Shown here piece after piece: positions 43,611-52,819 of a stretch of DNA of 64,000 nt. Under the pieces are notes generated by a model. It saw nothing but the letters and a program-made list of their open reading frames with translations. It made no database searches and was not told where the DNA came from. Source of the stretch: Haloarcula sp. CBA1129 (GTDB taxonomy: Archaea > Halobacteriota > Halobacteria > Halobacteriales > Haloarculaceae); contig NZ_RKSM01000003.1 of NCBI RefSeq assembly GCF_008729015.1, positions 434,001-498,000 on the forward strand, read 5' to 3'. Positions within the stretch are counted from its first letter, which is position 1. Every line of letters begins with the position of its first letter. The position numbers and the translations under genes are program-made.

Positions 43611-44855
43611 TTACGACAGGTATACAAATACCGGGTAGGAGGCGACAACCGCTAGCGAGGGCGTCAAAACCCACATCATGACGATACGCTTGGCCGCCGC
43701 TGGGTCGAAGAGACTTCGCTCGTCGAGGTCAACCGATTCCTCTGCGCCGACGTCTGGCACATCCGGGACCTCCTCCGTCGTCTCGGGCGGTTCTTCGTGG
43801 CGGGCTATATCACCGATTGTCGGACTAGCCGGGGCCTCTTCGACGCGCGAGGTGACCAACGCCCCTGTCGCGATATCCATATCCGGAGGCTCAGGTGTCG
43901 GCGTCGCCAACTCCGCAAGTGTCGCTGCCCGACTCGCACGACCCCACCCGAGTCCAATGATCGTCGATGTCGTACTTACCGCAAGACTTGCGGGAATGCC
44001 GAAGTAGGAGAGAATCGTGATGACTGTGCCACCGACAATGGAGACGATCAGTGACGCCAGAATCGGTAGCTCCGTGATATCGTCTCCAACCGTCTCCAAG
44101 GTGCGGCGGGCGATGGTGAAACTGCCAAGACCGAAAGCCACCACCGCGAGCATCACCCCTTGATCTACGGTCAGTGACCCGCCTTCTCCAACGAGGGGGG
44201 CCACAGCGTTCGCGGCGTTTGATGCCCCCGCCGAGAATGCCATGTAACAGGCAATGACGACCACCGAGAGTGATCCGACAATATCCTGCGCCGACGCATT
44301 GTTGTTTAGATGCGGACGCGGAATCGTTCCTGAGCGGTCGAATTGGATGAAGTGGAGGTCGAACTTCGTAAACGCGACGTAGCGGTCGAGATACGGGTAT
44401 AGATAGCGACCAACTACGATTCCGATGGTGAAGCTTATCAGCGGGGCGACAATCCACGCTGAGACGATAACGAACATTAGCGCCTGATTGAGCGTATCCG
44501 TCGCGAGACCTAGCCCGACGATGGCGCCAACGGCGGTCATTGAGGTCGAGGCCGGAACGCCGTAGAGGTTCGAAATGAGTAGCGACAGCCCGGTGAAAAA
44601 CAGGACGGCGACGCTCGCAAGCGGGGTGAACTGGGTCGCGGGTACGATACTACTGCTCATCGTTGCGATAACGTTTCGACCCACGGTCCAAGCACCGAGG
44701 AAGCCAAACACCACGAATAGCATCGCTGCGGTTGCCTTCCGCACGAGGCGTGAGCCAACCGCCGGACCGAACGCTACCCCCGTCGACGAGCCACCAATGT
44801 TGAACCCGACGAATACAGCGACAACGACACCTGCGACGGTTAGCAGTGACTCCAT
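43611..44855 (-). CDS. PiT-family inorganic phosphate transporter
   Basis: This 414-residue membrane protein has two inverted PiT halves. The second keeps the signature in SAGASNAANAVAPLVG; the first half has a modified version, VGFNIGGSSTGVAFGPAVGS. LFTGLSLLISNLYGVPASTSMTAVGA is here read as FFTGLSLLISNLYGVPASTS, also typical. It should take up phosphate with H+ or Na+. A long hydrophilic acidic insertion (about 325-385, ending VDLDERSLFDPAAAKR) precedes the last helix and is unusual for the family. A decayed CBS-domain gene on the same strand lies upstream. Confidence 0.88.
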   Translation of the reverse strand: MESLLTVAGVVVAVFVGFNIGGSSTGVAFGPAVGSRLVRKATAAMLFVVFGFLGAWTVGRNVIATMSSSIVPATQFTPLASVAVLFFTGLSLLISNLYGVPASTSMTAVGAIVGLGLATDTLNQALMFVIVSAWIVAPLISFTIGIVVGRYLYPYLDRYVAFTKFDLHFIQFDRSGTIPRPHLNNNASAQDIVGSLSVVVIACYMAFSAGASNAANAVAPLVGEGGSLTVDQGVMLAVVAFGLGSFTIARRTLETVGDDITELPILASLIVSIVGGTVITILSYFGIPASLAVSTTSTIIGLGWGRASRAATLAELATPTPEPPDMDIATGALVTSRVEEAPASPTIGDIARHEEPPETTEEVPDVPDVGAEESVDLDERSLFDPAAAKRIVMMWVLTPSLAVVASYPVFVYLS

Positions 44856-44959
44856 TTGTTGTCTCTAAGCCAAGATCATATTTGTCACCAATATAAGCTT
44901 CGAGTTGCTTCTCGTCGTCTACTGGAGCGACTCGGAGTCCATCAATCAGGAAAGGATGC

Positions 44960-45290
44960 TCATTGAGCGGTCACGTCGGTTCGTCCACGGAGGAGTGTGT
45001 TCCTGAGCCGAGGTAGATAATGGGTGAGATCCGCTGTCGGGAGGATGCCTACAAGGTCGCCGTCGTTGGTGACTGGGTCGAATGCTCTTTCATCAGAGTG
45101 GCAGCGGCGTGGCTATTTTCTGTGCTGGCAATCGTGACAATTGGTGGCTAAGAAACACAGCAACATGAATAAAATCGATATCGGCCCCCACTGCCACCAG
45201 TTGCATGCTGTCGGATTCGGTGATGATTCCGCTGTACTGGCCTGTCTCGGGATCGACCACATTGCCGACCTCCGTGTTCGAGCCTCCCGG
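44960..45290 (-). pseudogene. Decayed CBS-domain protein gene
   Basis: On the minus strand, in one frame, come VVDPETGQYSGIITESDSMQ and LVAVGADIDFI. After disruption, in another frame, come PVTNDGDLVGILPTADLTHY and LPRLRNTLLRGRTDV, then a stop at 44960. These are the typical ends of two CBS repeats as found in haloarchaeal regulators. The reading frame is broken between the two halves and no start is visible. CBS pairs bind adenine nucleotides. Its position just upstream of the phosphate transporter suggests it once formed part of that unit. Confidence 0.75.
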
Positions 45291-45340
45291 TGACCCGAAC
45301 CGGAAGATCGAATTTGAACCGCGGTAAACGAGATGGTGCT

Positions 45341-45550
45341 ATGAAAAAAGCCGGGCTGTCGGTAAACGCGGTAGGCCTTCTCATTAGTATCACAGGGACG
45401 GTGTTACTGTTCCAGCATACGACTAACAAGTACCACTCGGCGATTCAAGATCTCGAATCGATAGCGATTGCGTACCTCGGTCTGATCTTCCTTGGCGTCT
45501 CAGTGTCACTCACAGGGGTTGCACAGCTGTTACAGACGAGCGCCAATTGA
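45341..45550 (+). CDS. Small two-helix membrane protein (69 residues)
   Basis: The ATG at 45341 begins MKKAGLSVNAVGLLISITGT. Two hydrophobic helices (about 7-24 and 42-62) are joined by a polar loop. No family recognised. The composition is ordinary haloarchaeal and the frame is clean, so it is probably real. Confidence 0.55.
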   Translation: MKKAGLSVNAVGLLISITGTVLLFQHTTNKYHSAIQDLESIAIAYLGLIFLGVSVSLTGVAQLLQTSAN

Positions 45551-46145
45551 GGTGGACAGTGTCTCGTCGAAATACAGACCCTGAATTCAGGCTCGCCGGT
45601 AGCATCAGTCCATCCTGCCCACAGCCACTGTGATGAGATGGAAGTGGCGGCGGTTGGGGGTACACCGTTAGTGGGGTGTCCCGGAAGTGAGGGGTCGACA
45701 GGCGACGAGCGCAGCTCTTCCTCGCTTTGTGCCTTCGCCTCGTTATCGCTATTACACTACGAACGTGGAGACAATCACGGAGTACCGTGATAACGATGTG
45801 AAATCTCTTCTATGACACCATCTGAGCTCAGCTATTGCTGGGAGACTGAGTAATATAGAGCAGTTTCCGCTCGACAATTCACCCAAATTCACGCAATACA
45901 GCTCCGCTAAACCTACTATTGCCTTAACTCCTATCCGACAAATTTGATATAGCGATATATGATTTATGACCTGTGGCAATACAATCGCTACTATCTGTCT
46001 TGTTGTGGGTTTCTGCACGAGAAAACAAGACAAGACAAACTATTAGTTGTTCGATGCGAGTACGCTATATACGAAAACTCGGTGATTCAGACGAACCAGC
46101 CAAGACAGTTCGTCGGTTACTGCAGTTCACATCACATGCACTCCA
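45551..46145. other. Intergenic region before the integrase
   Basis: About 600 bp, turning AT-rich from 45840. It contains a palindrome cacggagtaccgtg near 45777-45790 and TATA-like runs near 45945-45965. No tRNA or clear att repeat was seen. Confidence 0.45.
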
Positions 46146-47381
46146 ATGACTGAAACTCGCTACTCAACTATGGGCTTAGCTGACTGCGAGTCCTTCTATC
46201 ATGAGAGCGTCGTGCCGACAATGGAAAACGACGGTCTGGATCCGGCCACTGAAACCCCCACGTACACATGGCTAAATGGCGAGTTCCCGGGATTCGTCAA
46301 GCACCTGCAACGGCAACTCGATCTGTCTCCGGGGCAGTTCTACGACGAGATCGGAGTACCAGAAGCCGACACTACATCAGGACCATTTGATTTCCTCTCT
46401 GACAACACACAGCGGGCCATTGAGGACTATCTTGATGAACTCTCGACTCGACGTGGGCGTGCTGACGCGACAATCGACACACGGCGGTCGATTCTACGAC
46501 GCTACGCGAAAATATATACCAATATTCACGATACAAAAGATTTGCTCGCACCGCTGAAGAATCCCGACGAACGTGTTGCGGAGATGGACCGGGTGGCGGC
46601 GACGTTTGATGCGCTGGACCAACTGGACGATGCCCTGACGACGCTTGCGTCACGGCGTAAATACGTTCAGGACACACGGCAGTTCTACAAGCACATGGTG
46701 ATGTTCGGAAGCGCCACGTACAATCCGCTAGCTGACCTCGAAATCCGGTTTGGATGGGATAGAACCCCGTCTTGGGACAACAAGGCACTCGATAGAAGCG
46801 CTGTCAAGCGCTTGTACGCGGCAACAGCTGATCAACGAGACCGATTTATCGTGGTCGCATGCTGCGGTTGGGGGCTTCGCCCGAGTGAAGTCGCATCGCT
46901 ACATGTCCGACAGCTCAACCTCGATCCGGACGATGACTCCCATCCATACATCGAATTCGGTGACGGCGAGCGGAAAAACGGTCCGGGGACCGTGGCTCTG
47001 CTGGCCGGCTTGGAGACGGCCAGGGAACGCATCGACGCCCTCTCCAGCCCGGATTGGAACGGCTATTTCCTGCCCTCATCGGCGTCAGCTACCGGCCATT
47101 TGACTGCCGAAACTGTCCGTCGGCGGTTCAAATCGGTGGCCGAAACCGCCGATATCACCGTCGACGGCGCTCGACCGACGCCGAAAACGGGACGTCGATT
47201 CTGGTATACGACGTACGGCGCAGCTGTCAGACGGGTCGCCGAGCGGTTCGAAGACGTCGCGGCCGAGCAGGGGTCGGCTTCCGCACAGGTCGTCTTGGAT
47301 AACTACCTTTCCGAGTCCGAGGCCCGGTCTCACCGACGGTCAGAGATGCGCGAGACGCTCGCGGGACTCTTTGACGAGTAG
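46146..47381 (+). CDS. Tyrosine recombinase/integrase-like protein
   Basis: This 411-residue protein has an N-terminal SAM-like core-binding region (about 90-200) and a C-terminal catalytic region. The candidate catalytic residues are Arg245 in GWGLRPSEVASL, Lys277 in GERKNGPG, Arg350/351 in TGRRFWYTTY (with the usual box II His replaced), and Tyr387 in LDNYLSE. It resembles haloarchaeal phage-integrase-family proteins, some of which work as plasmid resolvases. It is followed by the parA operon, so multimer resolution or integration of a plasmid-like unit are both possible. Confidence 0.8.
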   Translation: MTETRYSTMGLADCESFYHESVVPTMENDGLDPATETPTYTWLNGEFPGFVKHLQRQLDLSPGQFYDEIGVPEADTTSGPFDFLSDNTQRAIEDYLDELSTRRGRADATIDTRRSILRRYAKIYTNIHDTKDLLAPLKNPDERVAEMDRVAATFDALDQLDDALTTLASRRKYVQDTRQFYKHMVMFGSATYNPLADLEIRFGWDRTPSWDNKALDRSAVKRLYAATADQRDRFIVVACCGWGLRPSEVASLHVRQLNLDPDDDSHPYIEFGDGERKNGPGTVALLAGLETARERIDALSSPDWNGYFLPSSASATGHLTAETVRRRFKSVAETADITVDGARPTPKTGRRFWYTTYGAAVRRVAERFEDVAAEQGSASAQVVLDNYLSESEARSHRRSEMRETLAGLFDE

Positions 47382-47402
47382 CTAACGTTCACTGAAAGTA
47401 CG

Positions 47403-47441
47403 AGTATATTTATATAGCTATACTATATAGCTATGCCGTCT
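47403..47441. repeat. 13-bp periodic repeats upstream of parA
   Basis: AGCTAT cores start at 47416 and 47429, exactly 13 bp apart (agctatactatat, agctatgccgtct), with a weaker copy at 47403. TATAGCTATA around the first is a perfect palindrome. The same unit and spacing recur downstream of the operon at 48876-48966. They overlap the likely parA promoter, so they may serve as operator sites. Confidence 0.65.
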
Positions 47442-47479
47442 GACTAATCTTTATATCTGTGTAGTGAATCCGATACGGT

Positions 47480-48325
47480 ATGCTGACCTACACCGTGTAC
47501 AGTGAGGCCGGCGGTGTCGGCAAGACAACGATGGCGGCGAACCTCGCTGTCGCCGATGCCCGCGCCGGTCACGACGTACTGGCAATCGATATGGACCCAC
47601 AGGAGGGGAGCCTCTCGTTCCTGTTCGATGTCGCGGACCACCGAACGGACTCGGAGGCTGACAGTCTGGTCCGACACCTCGTCGAACGGCCACGGGGGCC
47701 GTTCGCTGACCTCATTGAAACCTCCGAAGGTGTCGATGTCCTTCCCGCACACAACTCGCTGGAGGTACTTTCGAAACATCTACGGCGTCGTGAGGAGGAA
47801 GCAGCGGACTTCGGTGAGAACTGGAACCCGAATGTTCAGCTCCTTCGTGTCCTAAAGGACGCGGGCGTTCCGTCTGAGTATGACACTGTCATTATCGACC
47901 CGCCGGCAACCGCGGACGTGAAACTGTACAACGCGTTGCACGCGACGCGGCACCTCGTCATCCCGTTCGAACCAAGCGGGAAGGGCCAACAGTCCGTCGA
48001 AGGTCTGGCGGATCTCGTTACCGGACTTGAAGACACGCTGGATATCAATGTTGGCGTGTTAGCTGCTGTACCGAACCGATTCAAAGGAACTAACGATCAA
48101 GAAGAGATGCTCAAACGGCTCCGTGCAGAGTCGTATGATATCCCTGTTGTCTTCCGTGAGCGAACGTCCTTGCTCGAAGGGTGTTGGCGAAAACAGTGCT
48201 CAGCGTTCAAATATATCGAAGAACACCGGAGCCGGGAACGTGACTACGAACTCGAAACCTTGGAGCAGTTCGAAGAATTGGCTGCGCATCTCCGTCAGAC
48301 TCGCGAACAGGAGGCAACAGCATGA
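47480..48325 (+). CDS. parA: ParA-family partition ATPase
   Basis: This 281-residue ATPase of the ParA/MinD superfamily segregates plasmid or replicon copies by dynamic DNA binding. The deviant Walker A is EAGGVGKTT (residues 9-17, catalytic Lys15); the usual signature Lys two residues before GG is not in its normal place. Walker A' is VLAIDMDPQ, Walker B is TVIIDPPA, and LVIPFEPSGKGQQSVEGL follows. It overlaps the next gene by four bases. Repeats in front of and behind the two-gene operon suggest a self-contained partition locus. Confidence 0.88.
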   Translation: MLTYTVYSEAGGVGKTTMAANLAVADARAGHDVLAIDMDPQEGSLSFLFDVADHRTDSEADSLVRHLVERPRGPFADLIETSEGVDVLPAHNSLEVLSKHLRRREEEAADFGENWNPNVQLLRVLKDAGVPSEYDTVIIDPPATADVKLYNALHATRHLVIPFEPSGKGQQSVEGLADLVTGLEDTLDINVGVLAAVPNRFKGTNDQEEMLKRLRAESYDIPVVFRERTSLLEGCWRKQCSAFKYIEEHRSRERDYELETLEQFEELAAHLRQTREQEATA

Positions 48326-48705
48326 AATCCGGTTCCGGTGACGATCCGTTTGCAGAGACGAACACAGACCCAGAGCCAGAACCGGATGACCAGCAGGATG
48401 ATGTGATGGATGTTGAAACCGACTCCACGGACGTAGAACCGACGACCCAGCCCGACATCCCATACAAATTTCGTCGTGACTCAGTCAAACAAGACCGTAA
48501 GCAACGGCCGATTTTCATTCGGCCCGAGGTCGAGGACCGGGAGTCTACTTTTCTCCGTAATCTCGAAGACCAAGTCGGTGAGGATGTATACAAGACCGAT
48601 GCACTGGAAGCCGCCCTCGTCGTTGCTATGGATAATCCGGACCTCGTCGCCGAAAAGCTCCGTGAGTGGGGGTACGACTGGGAACAGTCGACCGCTTCCC
48701 GCTGA
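48322..48705 (+). CDS. ParA partner protein, probable DNA-binding adaptor
   Basis: This 127-residue protein is translationally coupled to parA (ATGA). The first half is acidic and disordered (DPEPEPDDQQDDVMD...), then IFIRPEVEDRESTFLRNLED and helices VYKTDALEAALVVAM and VAEKLREWGYDWE. This matches the usual layout of small partners in haloarchaeal parA operons. In type Ib systems the second gene encodes a centromere-binding protein; that role is inferred, since no ribbon-helix-helix or HTH is obvious. Confidence 0.7.
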   Translation: MKSGSGDDPFAETNTDPEPEPDDQQDDVMDVETDSTDVEPTTQPDIPYKFRRDSVKQDRKQRPIFIRPEVEDRESTFLRNLEDQVGEDVYKTDALEAALVVAMDNPDLVAEKLREWGYDWEQSTASR

Positions 48706-48875
48706 GCCTTTCGCCTCTTGACGGTAGGGGTACAGCTGGAATCTCTCTTTGTACTCAGCCATGGTTTGTTTGGTAGACTTCCAGTTTTGATTCGGTAGGC
48801 CCTCGAATACATCTGGAGTTGCTAGCTGTACCAAATGGCTACCTTAATTTGCTGGATCTTTTGGTCACCTTCAAC
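48706..48875. other. Intergenic spacer between the par operon and its downstream repeats
   Basis: No gene recognised. It is part of the 475-bp gap between the parA partner and the flavoprotein gene; the repeat array follows. Confidence 0.35.
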
Positions 48876-48966
48876 AGCTATAACACTCAGCTATATTCAT
48901 TCGCCATACAGTATAGCTATAAAGTATAGCTACCTGTACTGGCTACACCGTGTAGTTGTGAAATAT
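48876..48966. repeat. Array of seven 13-bp repeats downstream of the par operon
   Basis: Units start at 48876, 48889, 48902, 48915, 48928, 48941 and 48954. The clearest are agctataacactc, agctatattcatt, agctataaagtat and agctacctgtact; the third and the last two are degenerate. The perfect register over 91 bp and the shared core with the upstream repeats argue for a centromere-like (parS/parC) site or iterons. Confidence 0.7.
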
Positions 48967-49180
48967 GGATATAAAAGCTGACCGCTCTTTATAACTGCTG
49001 AAGCGAGCTACTGCGGACAGATACCACCAAGACGGGTCAACTACTCAGCAGCTTTCGGGCAAAAATTTACCATCGTGCCACCATCCCAGCGACAGTAACC
49101 AACGACATGTTGAACCCGATATCACGATTACAGAACTGACAAGCCCTTCTGGTCAGAGATATACAAATAGACCGGAGTCG
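48967..49180. other. Intergenic region after the repeat array
   Basis: About 210 bp between the repeat array and the convergent flavoprotein gene. No gene or repeat recognised. Confidence 0.35.
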
Positions 49181-50218
49181 CTATACGAAGGTTCGAACAG
49201 CGCTTAGAATATCTGCAGGCTGCTGCGGTTCGAAGCTCTCCTGATACTCAATCTCCCCCTTCGATAGACGAGCGATCCCTTCCAACCCGATGCTGTGATG
49301 GATAGGAGAGACCACACCAGTGACAGCTTTCGTCCAGAAGTTTTGGCACAACAACCGCCGCTTATACGATTCCTCTTGCACGAAGGATCTCACAGCGGCC
49401 CGGCCGGACTGTGCCGCATGTACCATCCCGAACCCTGTCAGCCGGTTCGCCAACCCGAGGGCATCCCCCGCGATATGGACCGTGCAGTCGTTTAATTCGT
49501 ACGAGCAGTCCGAGATACTTCGCAGGCCGTTTGAGACATCGGTCCCACTGTACAGAGCCTCGCGTTCTGGTGGCTCAATATCGACTTCCGCAAGCACCTC
49601 TTGCATATCCGCGTATAGTTGCGCAGGGGATTTGTCTTCTCGACACCCGAGTCCGACAGTCGCTTCCCCCGGTGACTGTGGCACAATCCAGAGGAAGTAG
49701 TTCTCGTATGCGAGTGCCCTTGGTTCCGGATACAAGTGGGAGAAGTCGGCCTCAATCCTCCCGCTCAGCGTCGGACATGCCACGTCATACGACAGGGACG
49801 TGAATCGGCTTGAGATCGGGAACTGCCCGGTAGCATCAATCAACAGATCTGCTTCCGTAGATAGCCTCCGAAACTCCGCTTCGTCGACTTCTGCGTCCTC
49901 TACGATCTCTGTTTGCTTGAGCGTCCCTGCCCAGTGTTTTTCTAACTCCCCTCTGTTCAGTATCACACCATCAGGGACGTTTATTACGGTCTTCCCGTCA
50001 GACCCGACAAATATTCCAGTATTAGCTTCTCTGACGTATCCCGGGACGTGTCGACCTAGTGGCAACTGTGAATAGTCCCAGACCATTTCGCCCCACGCGC
50101 CTCTCCGATCGCCACTGTATGTACCCTTATCATAGAGTCGTACGTCCGAAGTGACCTCTTCAGCCAGTTGTGCAGCTGCTAATCCAGCGAATCCCCCACC
50201 GACGATAGAAATCCTCAT
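49181..50218 (-). CDS. FAD-dependent oxidoreductase, geranylgeranyl-reductase-like
   Basis: This 345-residue flavoprotein has the Rossmann motif GGGFAGLAAAQLA near residues 7-19, an acidic residue binding ribose in DKG, then the second FAD motif IAGDALGLANRLTGFGM with GIARLSKGE further on. The order matches geranylgeranyl-reductase and related FAD monooxygenase-like proteins. Archaeal members saturate isoprenoid chains of lipids or quinones, but this one is shorter than the lipid-saturating enzyme and may act on a different isoprenoid. It lies in the accessory segment, convergent with the par operon. Confidence 0.8.
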   Translation of the reverse strand: MRISIVGGGFAGLAAAQLAEEVTSDVRLYDKGTYSGDRRGAWGEMVWDYSQLPLGRHVPGYVREANTGIFVGSDGKTVINVPDGVILNRGELEKHWAGTLKQTEIVEDAEVDEAEFRRLSTEADLLIDATGQFPISSRFTSLSYDVACPTLSGRIEADFSHLYPEPRALAYENYFLWIVPQSPGEATVGLGCREDKSPAQLYADMQEVLAEVDIEPPEREALYSGTDVSNGLRSISDCSYELNDCTVHIAGDALGLANRLTGFGMVHAAQSGRAAVRSFVQEESYKRRLLCQNFWTKAVTGVVSPIHHSIGLEGIARLSKGEIEYQESFEPQQPADILSAVRTFV

Positions 50219-51653
50219 ATTGTCACCTTTGACGGTAGCTATTTCAAATATACTTATCTGCTCGCATGCACACGGTGACGTTCCGTGAACGCTGGGAGAA
50301 GCAGTATTATGCGGCTGAAAACCGGCGCTGGCCTCACAAACTGGTGTAACAGCTGTTCGAGTACGTCGACTCCAAATTAATGTCAGCCGATAAGGGCTGT
50401 CGCAGATAACAGATGGGATACTCTGTGTGCCGAGTCAAAACCACGTAACATTCAGAGTTTGTGCCGCGCCGAAAGGTCCAGTCAGCCTCTCCCACTTTGA
50501 AAATCTCATATAGAAGGTTCAGTATCGTTGATCCGGCAGAATGAGTGCAAGTTGAATAGTTAAATCGTGACTATGGGATGCCTACGTATAGAAGTACGAC
50601 TATCTAATATAGATATCCAATTATATTCATCTAATTCGAGTATGCCATTATATTCTCTCTATAGTACTAACAGAAGCGCATTATATGGGATCATATCCGA
50701 AATATAGTTTTATAATGGGGGTTTGACTATCTACAACACTCGACTGACTGTTAACCAATTGAACATGCACAGAGTTCCGATTTTTGATTTCGGCTTGGCA
50801 TGTGCGGTTGTCTAACAACTGTACTGCTGTTATTATAATCGGAACGCGGTAGCCTCTCGCTCTGGATGCCCGACCACTCATCACCGTCGCAACCCTCGGA
50901 TTTGGTTATCGCTGGCGCGGCCACGCCATCGCCGTACAAACCGGTTGTTGAGGGAAGAGTTGTAGTCGCTGATGAGTAGACGTGGAACTACTGACGGACG
51001 ATAACGAGCGCATATGAGAGTCTCGACCGCGCAATCGAATCATACCGCCTAGTCTGTTGTCTGGGAGACACGGAAAGAGAGAGGCTACCCAGCAGGAGAC
51101 TGATTGTCTTCCGACCACTCTATAACAGTTTGACGATACCGAACAATCTCTCAGTTACCCCCATCTGCTGCACTGGCTGATGTGTGACCGAGGCACAACA
51201 GACAGAGAGTACGGAGCAAACTGTTGGCGGTAACAGTACTTTTCACGATAGCTCGAAGCTCTAGTTCGGAATGAACAAATACGACTGTCACTCAGGATAG
51301 AGTAGACATTCCAAGACTGTTGACACCAACTGAAACTGGGTGCACAGGTCTCAAGCAGCGAGGGGCCGTTGATTGCAGGACCACGAACCGACGTTGGGCC
51401 ACCTCTTTCAGGGAGAATTCAAGCGTCCGACGACACAGGATAATCAAGCTACTCAGCCGCTTAGATTGGTACAGAAGAGACGGCGTGTGCACAGGGCGAT
51501 CTAAGAAAAATTTGGAAAGGCTGTCACGATCTAACTGTCCAGAGAGAACATCTGAATACAGCACCAGATCGATGGCCGCCTGTACCGTCAATAGGCTAAA
51601 CCAGAGTTGTATCACGCACCACAGAAGAGATAGCTATCTTTGATATATGTGAA
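50219..51653. other. 1.4-kb gene-poor AT-rich region
   Basis: AT-rich especially at 50580-50740. A coding-looking fragment (MHTVTFRERWEKQYYAAENR, then an in-frame stop and 19 more residues) runs from 50266 to 50409. Two overlapping 107-codon frames near 51292-51643 on opposite strands are not convincing. The region has the look of an accessory-element boundary or decayed genes. Confidence 0.5.
50266..50409 (+). pseudogene. Possible decayed small gene with internal stop
   Basis: From the ATG at 50266, 27 codons read as ordinary acidic/basic helical protein ending with a TAA at 50347. The same frame continues with QLFEYVDSKLMSADKGCRR to a second stop at 50407-50409. Replacing the first stop would make a 47-residue protein. 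TATA-like ATATACTTA lies about 18 bp upstream. No family recognised. Confidence 0.3.
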
Positions 51654-52454
51654 CTATTCATCTCGGGCGGTTGCAGACTCCAAATTAATCTCGATGATGT
51701 TTGCCGCTTCCATTACTAACTCTGGAAGGTCACTGTAGAGATATTCACCGGACAGTCGCATTCTCGGTGCGGTCACACTGATTGCACCACAGACTGTCCC
51801 GTCCACGCCATGTATCGGAGCGCCCACGGACCGCATTCCCCGGATTTCCTCTTCATCGTTTATCGCGTACCCCCTCCTTCGAATCTCTGCGAGTGCTTCA
51901 CGAAGCTCGCTGGGGTCAGTAATCGTTTTCTCTGTCTGCTGAACGAGCTCTTCAGTAGCCAATATTTCAGTGACTCTGGCTTCATCGAAGTGTGCCAGCA
52001 GCGCTTTTCCTGTTGCAGTACAGTGGAGATACTGTGGGGACTCCCTAGTCCGACGTTGATAGTCCATGGCGACAGTTTCTCCCCCGTTATGCTCGCACAA
52101 CGTTACCTCGCTGTTCCGGTACGCGACTGTGAGATGGACCCACTCATTTGTCTCCTCTGCTAGACGTTCTACTTCTTCCTTTCCGATCTGATAAAGGTCG
52201 ACTCGATTCCGCACGCTTTCACCGAGTGGGATGAACCGCAGCCCCAACCGATATACCCCGTCTGATTTGTCGATAAAGCCCTCAGCAACAAGTGTCTGTA
52301 AATACGTGTGGAGCGTACTTTTCGCGACATCTACATTATCACAGAGATCAGCAAGTGTCGCCTCGGACTGTGACTGAATCTCGCGCAGGATTTCACTAGC
52401 AGTCTGAATCGACTTGATCTGTCGGGAAGAAGTCGGCGGTTCGTGTTCAGCCAT
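51654..52454 (-). CDS. IclR-family transcription regulator
   Basis: This 266-residue regulator has an N-terminal winged helix (IKSIQTASEILREIQSQSEATLADLC, VAKSTLHTYLQTLVAEGFI) and a GAF-like effector domain with CTATGKALLAHFDE, GYAINDEEEIRGMRSVGAPI and GAISVTAPRMRL, all classic IclR. It probably senses a small organic acid and represses or activates nearby genes. The start is the ATG at 52454 with CATATAACC centred 26 bp upstream on the minus strand. It is divergent from the NhaC gene, which is the most likely target. Confidence 0.92.
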   Translation of the reverse strand: MAEHEPPTSSRQIKSIQTASEILREIQSQSEATLADLCDNVDVAKSTLHTYLQTLVAEGFIDKSDGVYRLGLRFIPLGESVRNRVDLYQIGKEEVERLAEETNEWVHLTVAYRNSEVTLCEHNGGETVAMDYQRRTRESPQYLHCTATGKALLAHFDEARVTEILATEELVQQTEKTITDPSELREALAEIRRRGYAINDEEEIRGMRSVGAPIHGVDGTVCGAISVTAPRMRLSGEYLYSDLPELVMEAANIIEINLESATARDE

Positions 52455-52475
52455 ATGCTGATTCTCGCTTATCAA

Positions 52476-52484
52476 GGTTATATG
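52476..52484 (-). promoter_or_regulatory. TATA-like box for the IclR gene
   Basis: Read on the minus strand CATATAACC, centred 26 bp upstream of the ATG at 52454, giving a leaderless mRNA. Confidence 0.5.
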
Positions 52485-52819
52485 ATTTTGGTATATCGAA
52501 CGGTTCGTCTCTCGGTGTGGTCTTTCGTTCAGTATATCGGGACCCAACCGGTATGAATTGCTCCAGTAACTGGATTTTGTAGTGTCTCACAGCCTGAACC
52601 CGAGTTGGACTGTTCCGCCCTCCGCTCTCCATGAACTTTTATTAATGATGGTGTCAATGGAGCAAACGACATGCGCAGTTGCCACAGTCGGTGTAGTCGC
52701 CAAACTAGCCGTATAGCGACTGAGAAGCCAGTTCAAAGCCCACCAGTCGGAACATCTGTGTGTACAAATACACTAGTGGGACACGAGAGAACTGGAAATA
52801 ACCAACCGAGCCAATAAGC

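Noticed and set aside
51292-51643. Two opposing 107-codon frames upstream of the IclR gene end
   Set aside because: They mirror each other, lack any family pattern, and no TATA or ribosome site is visible.
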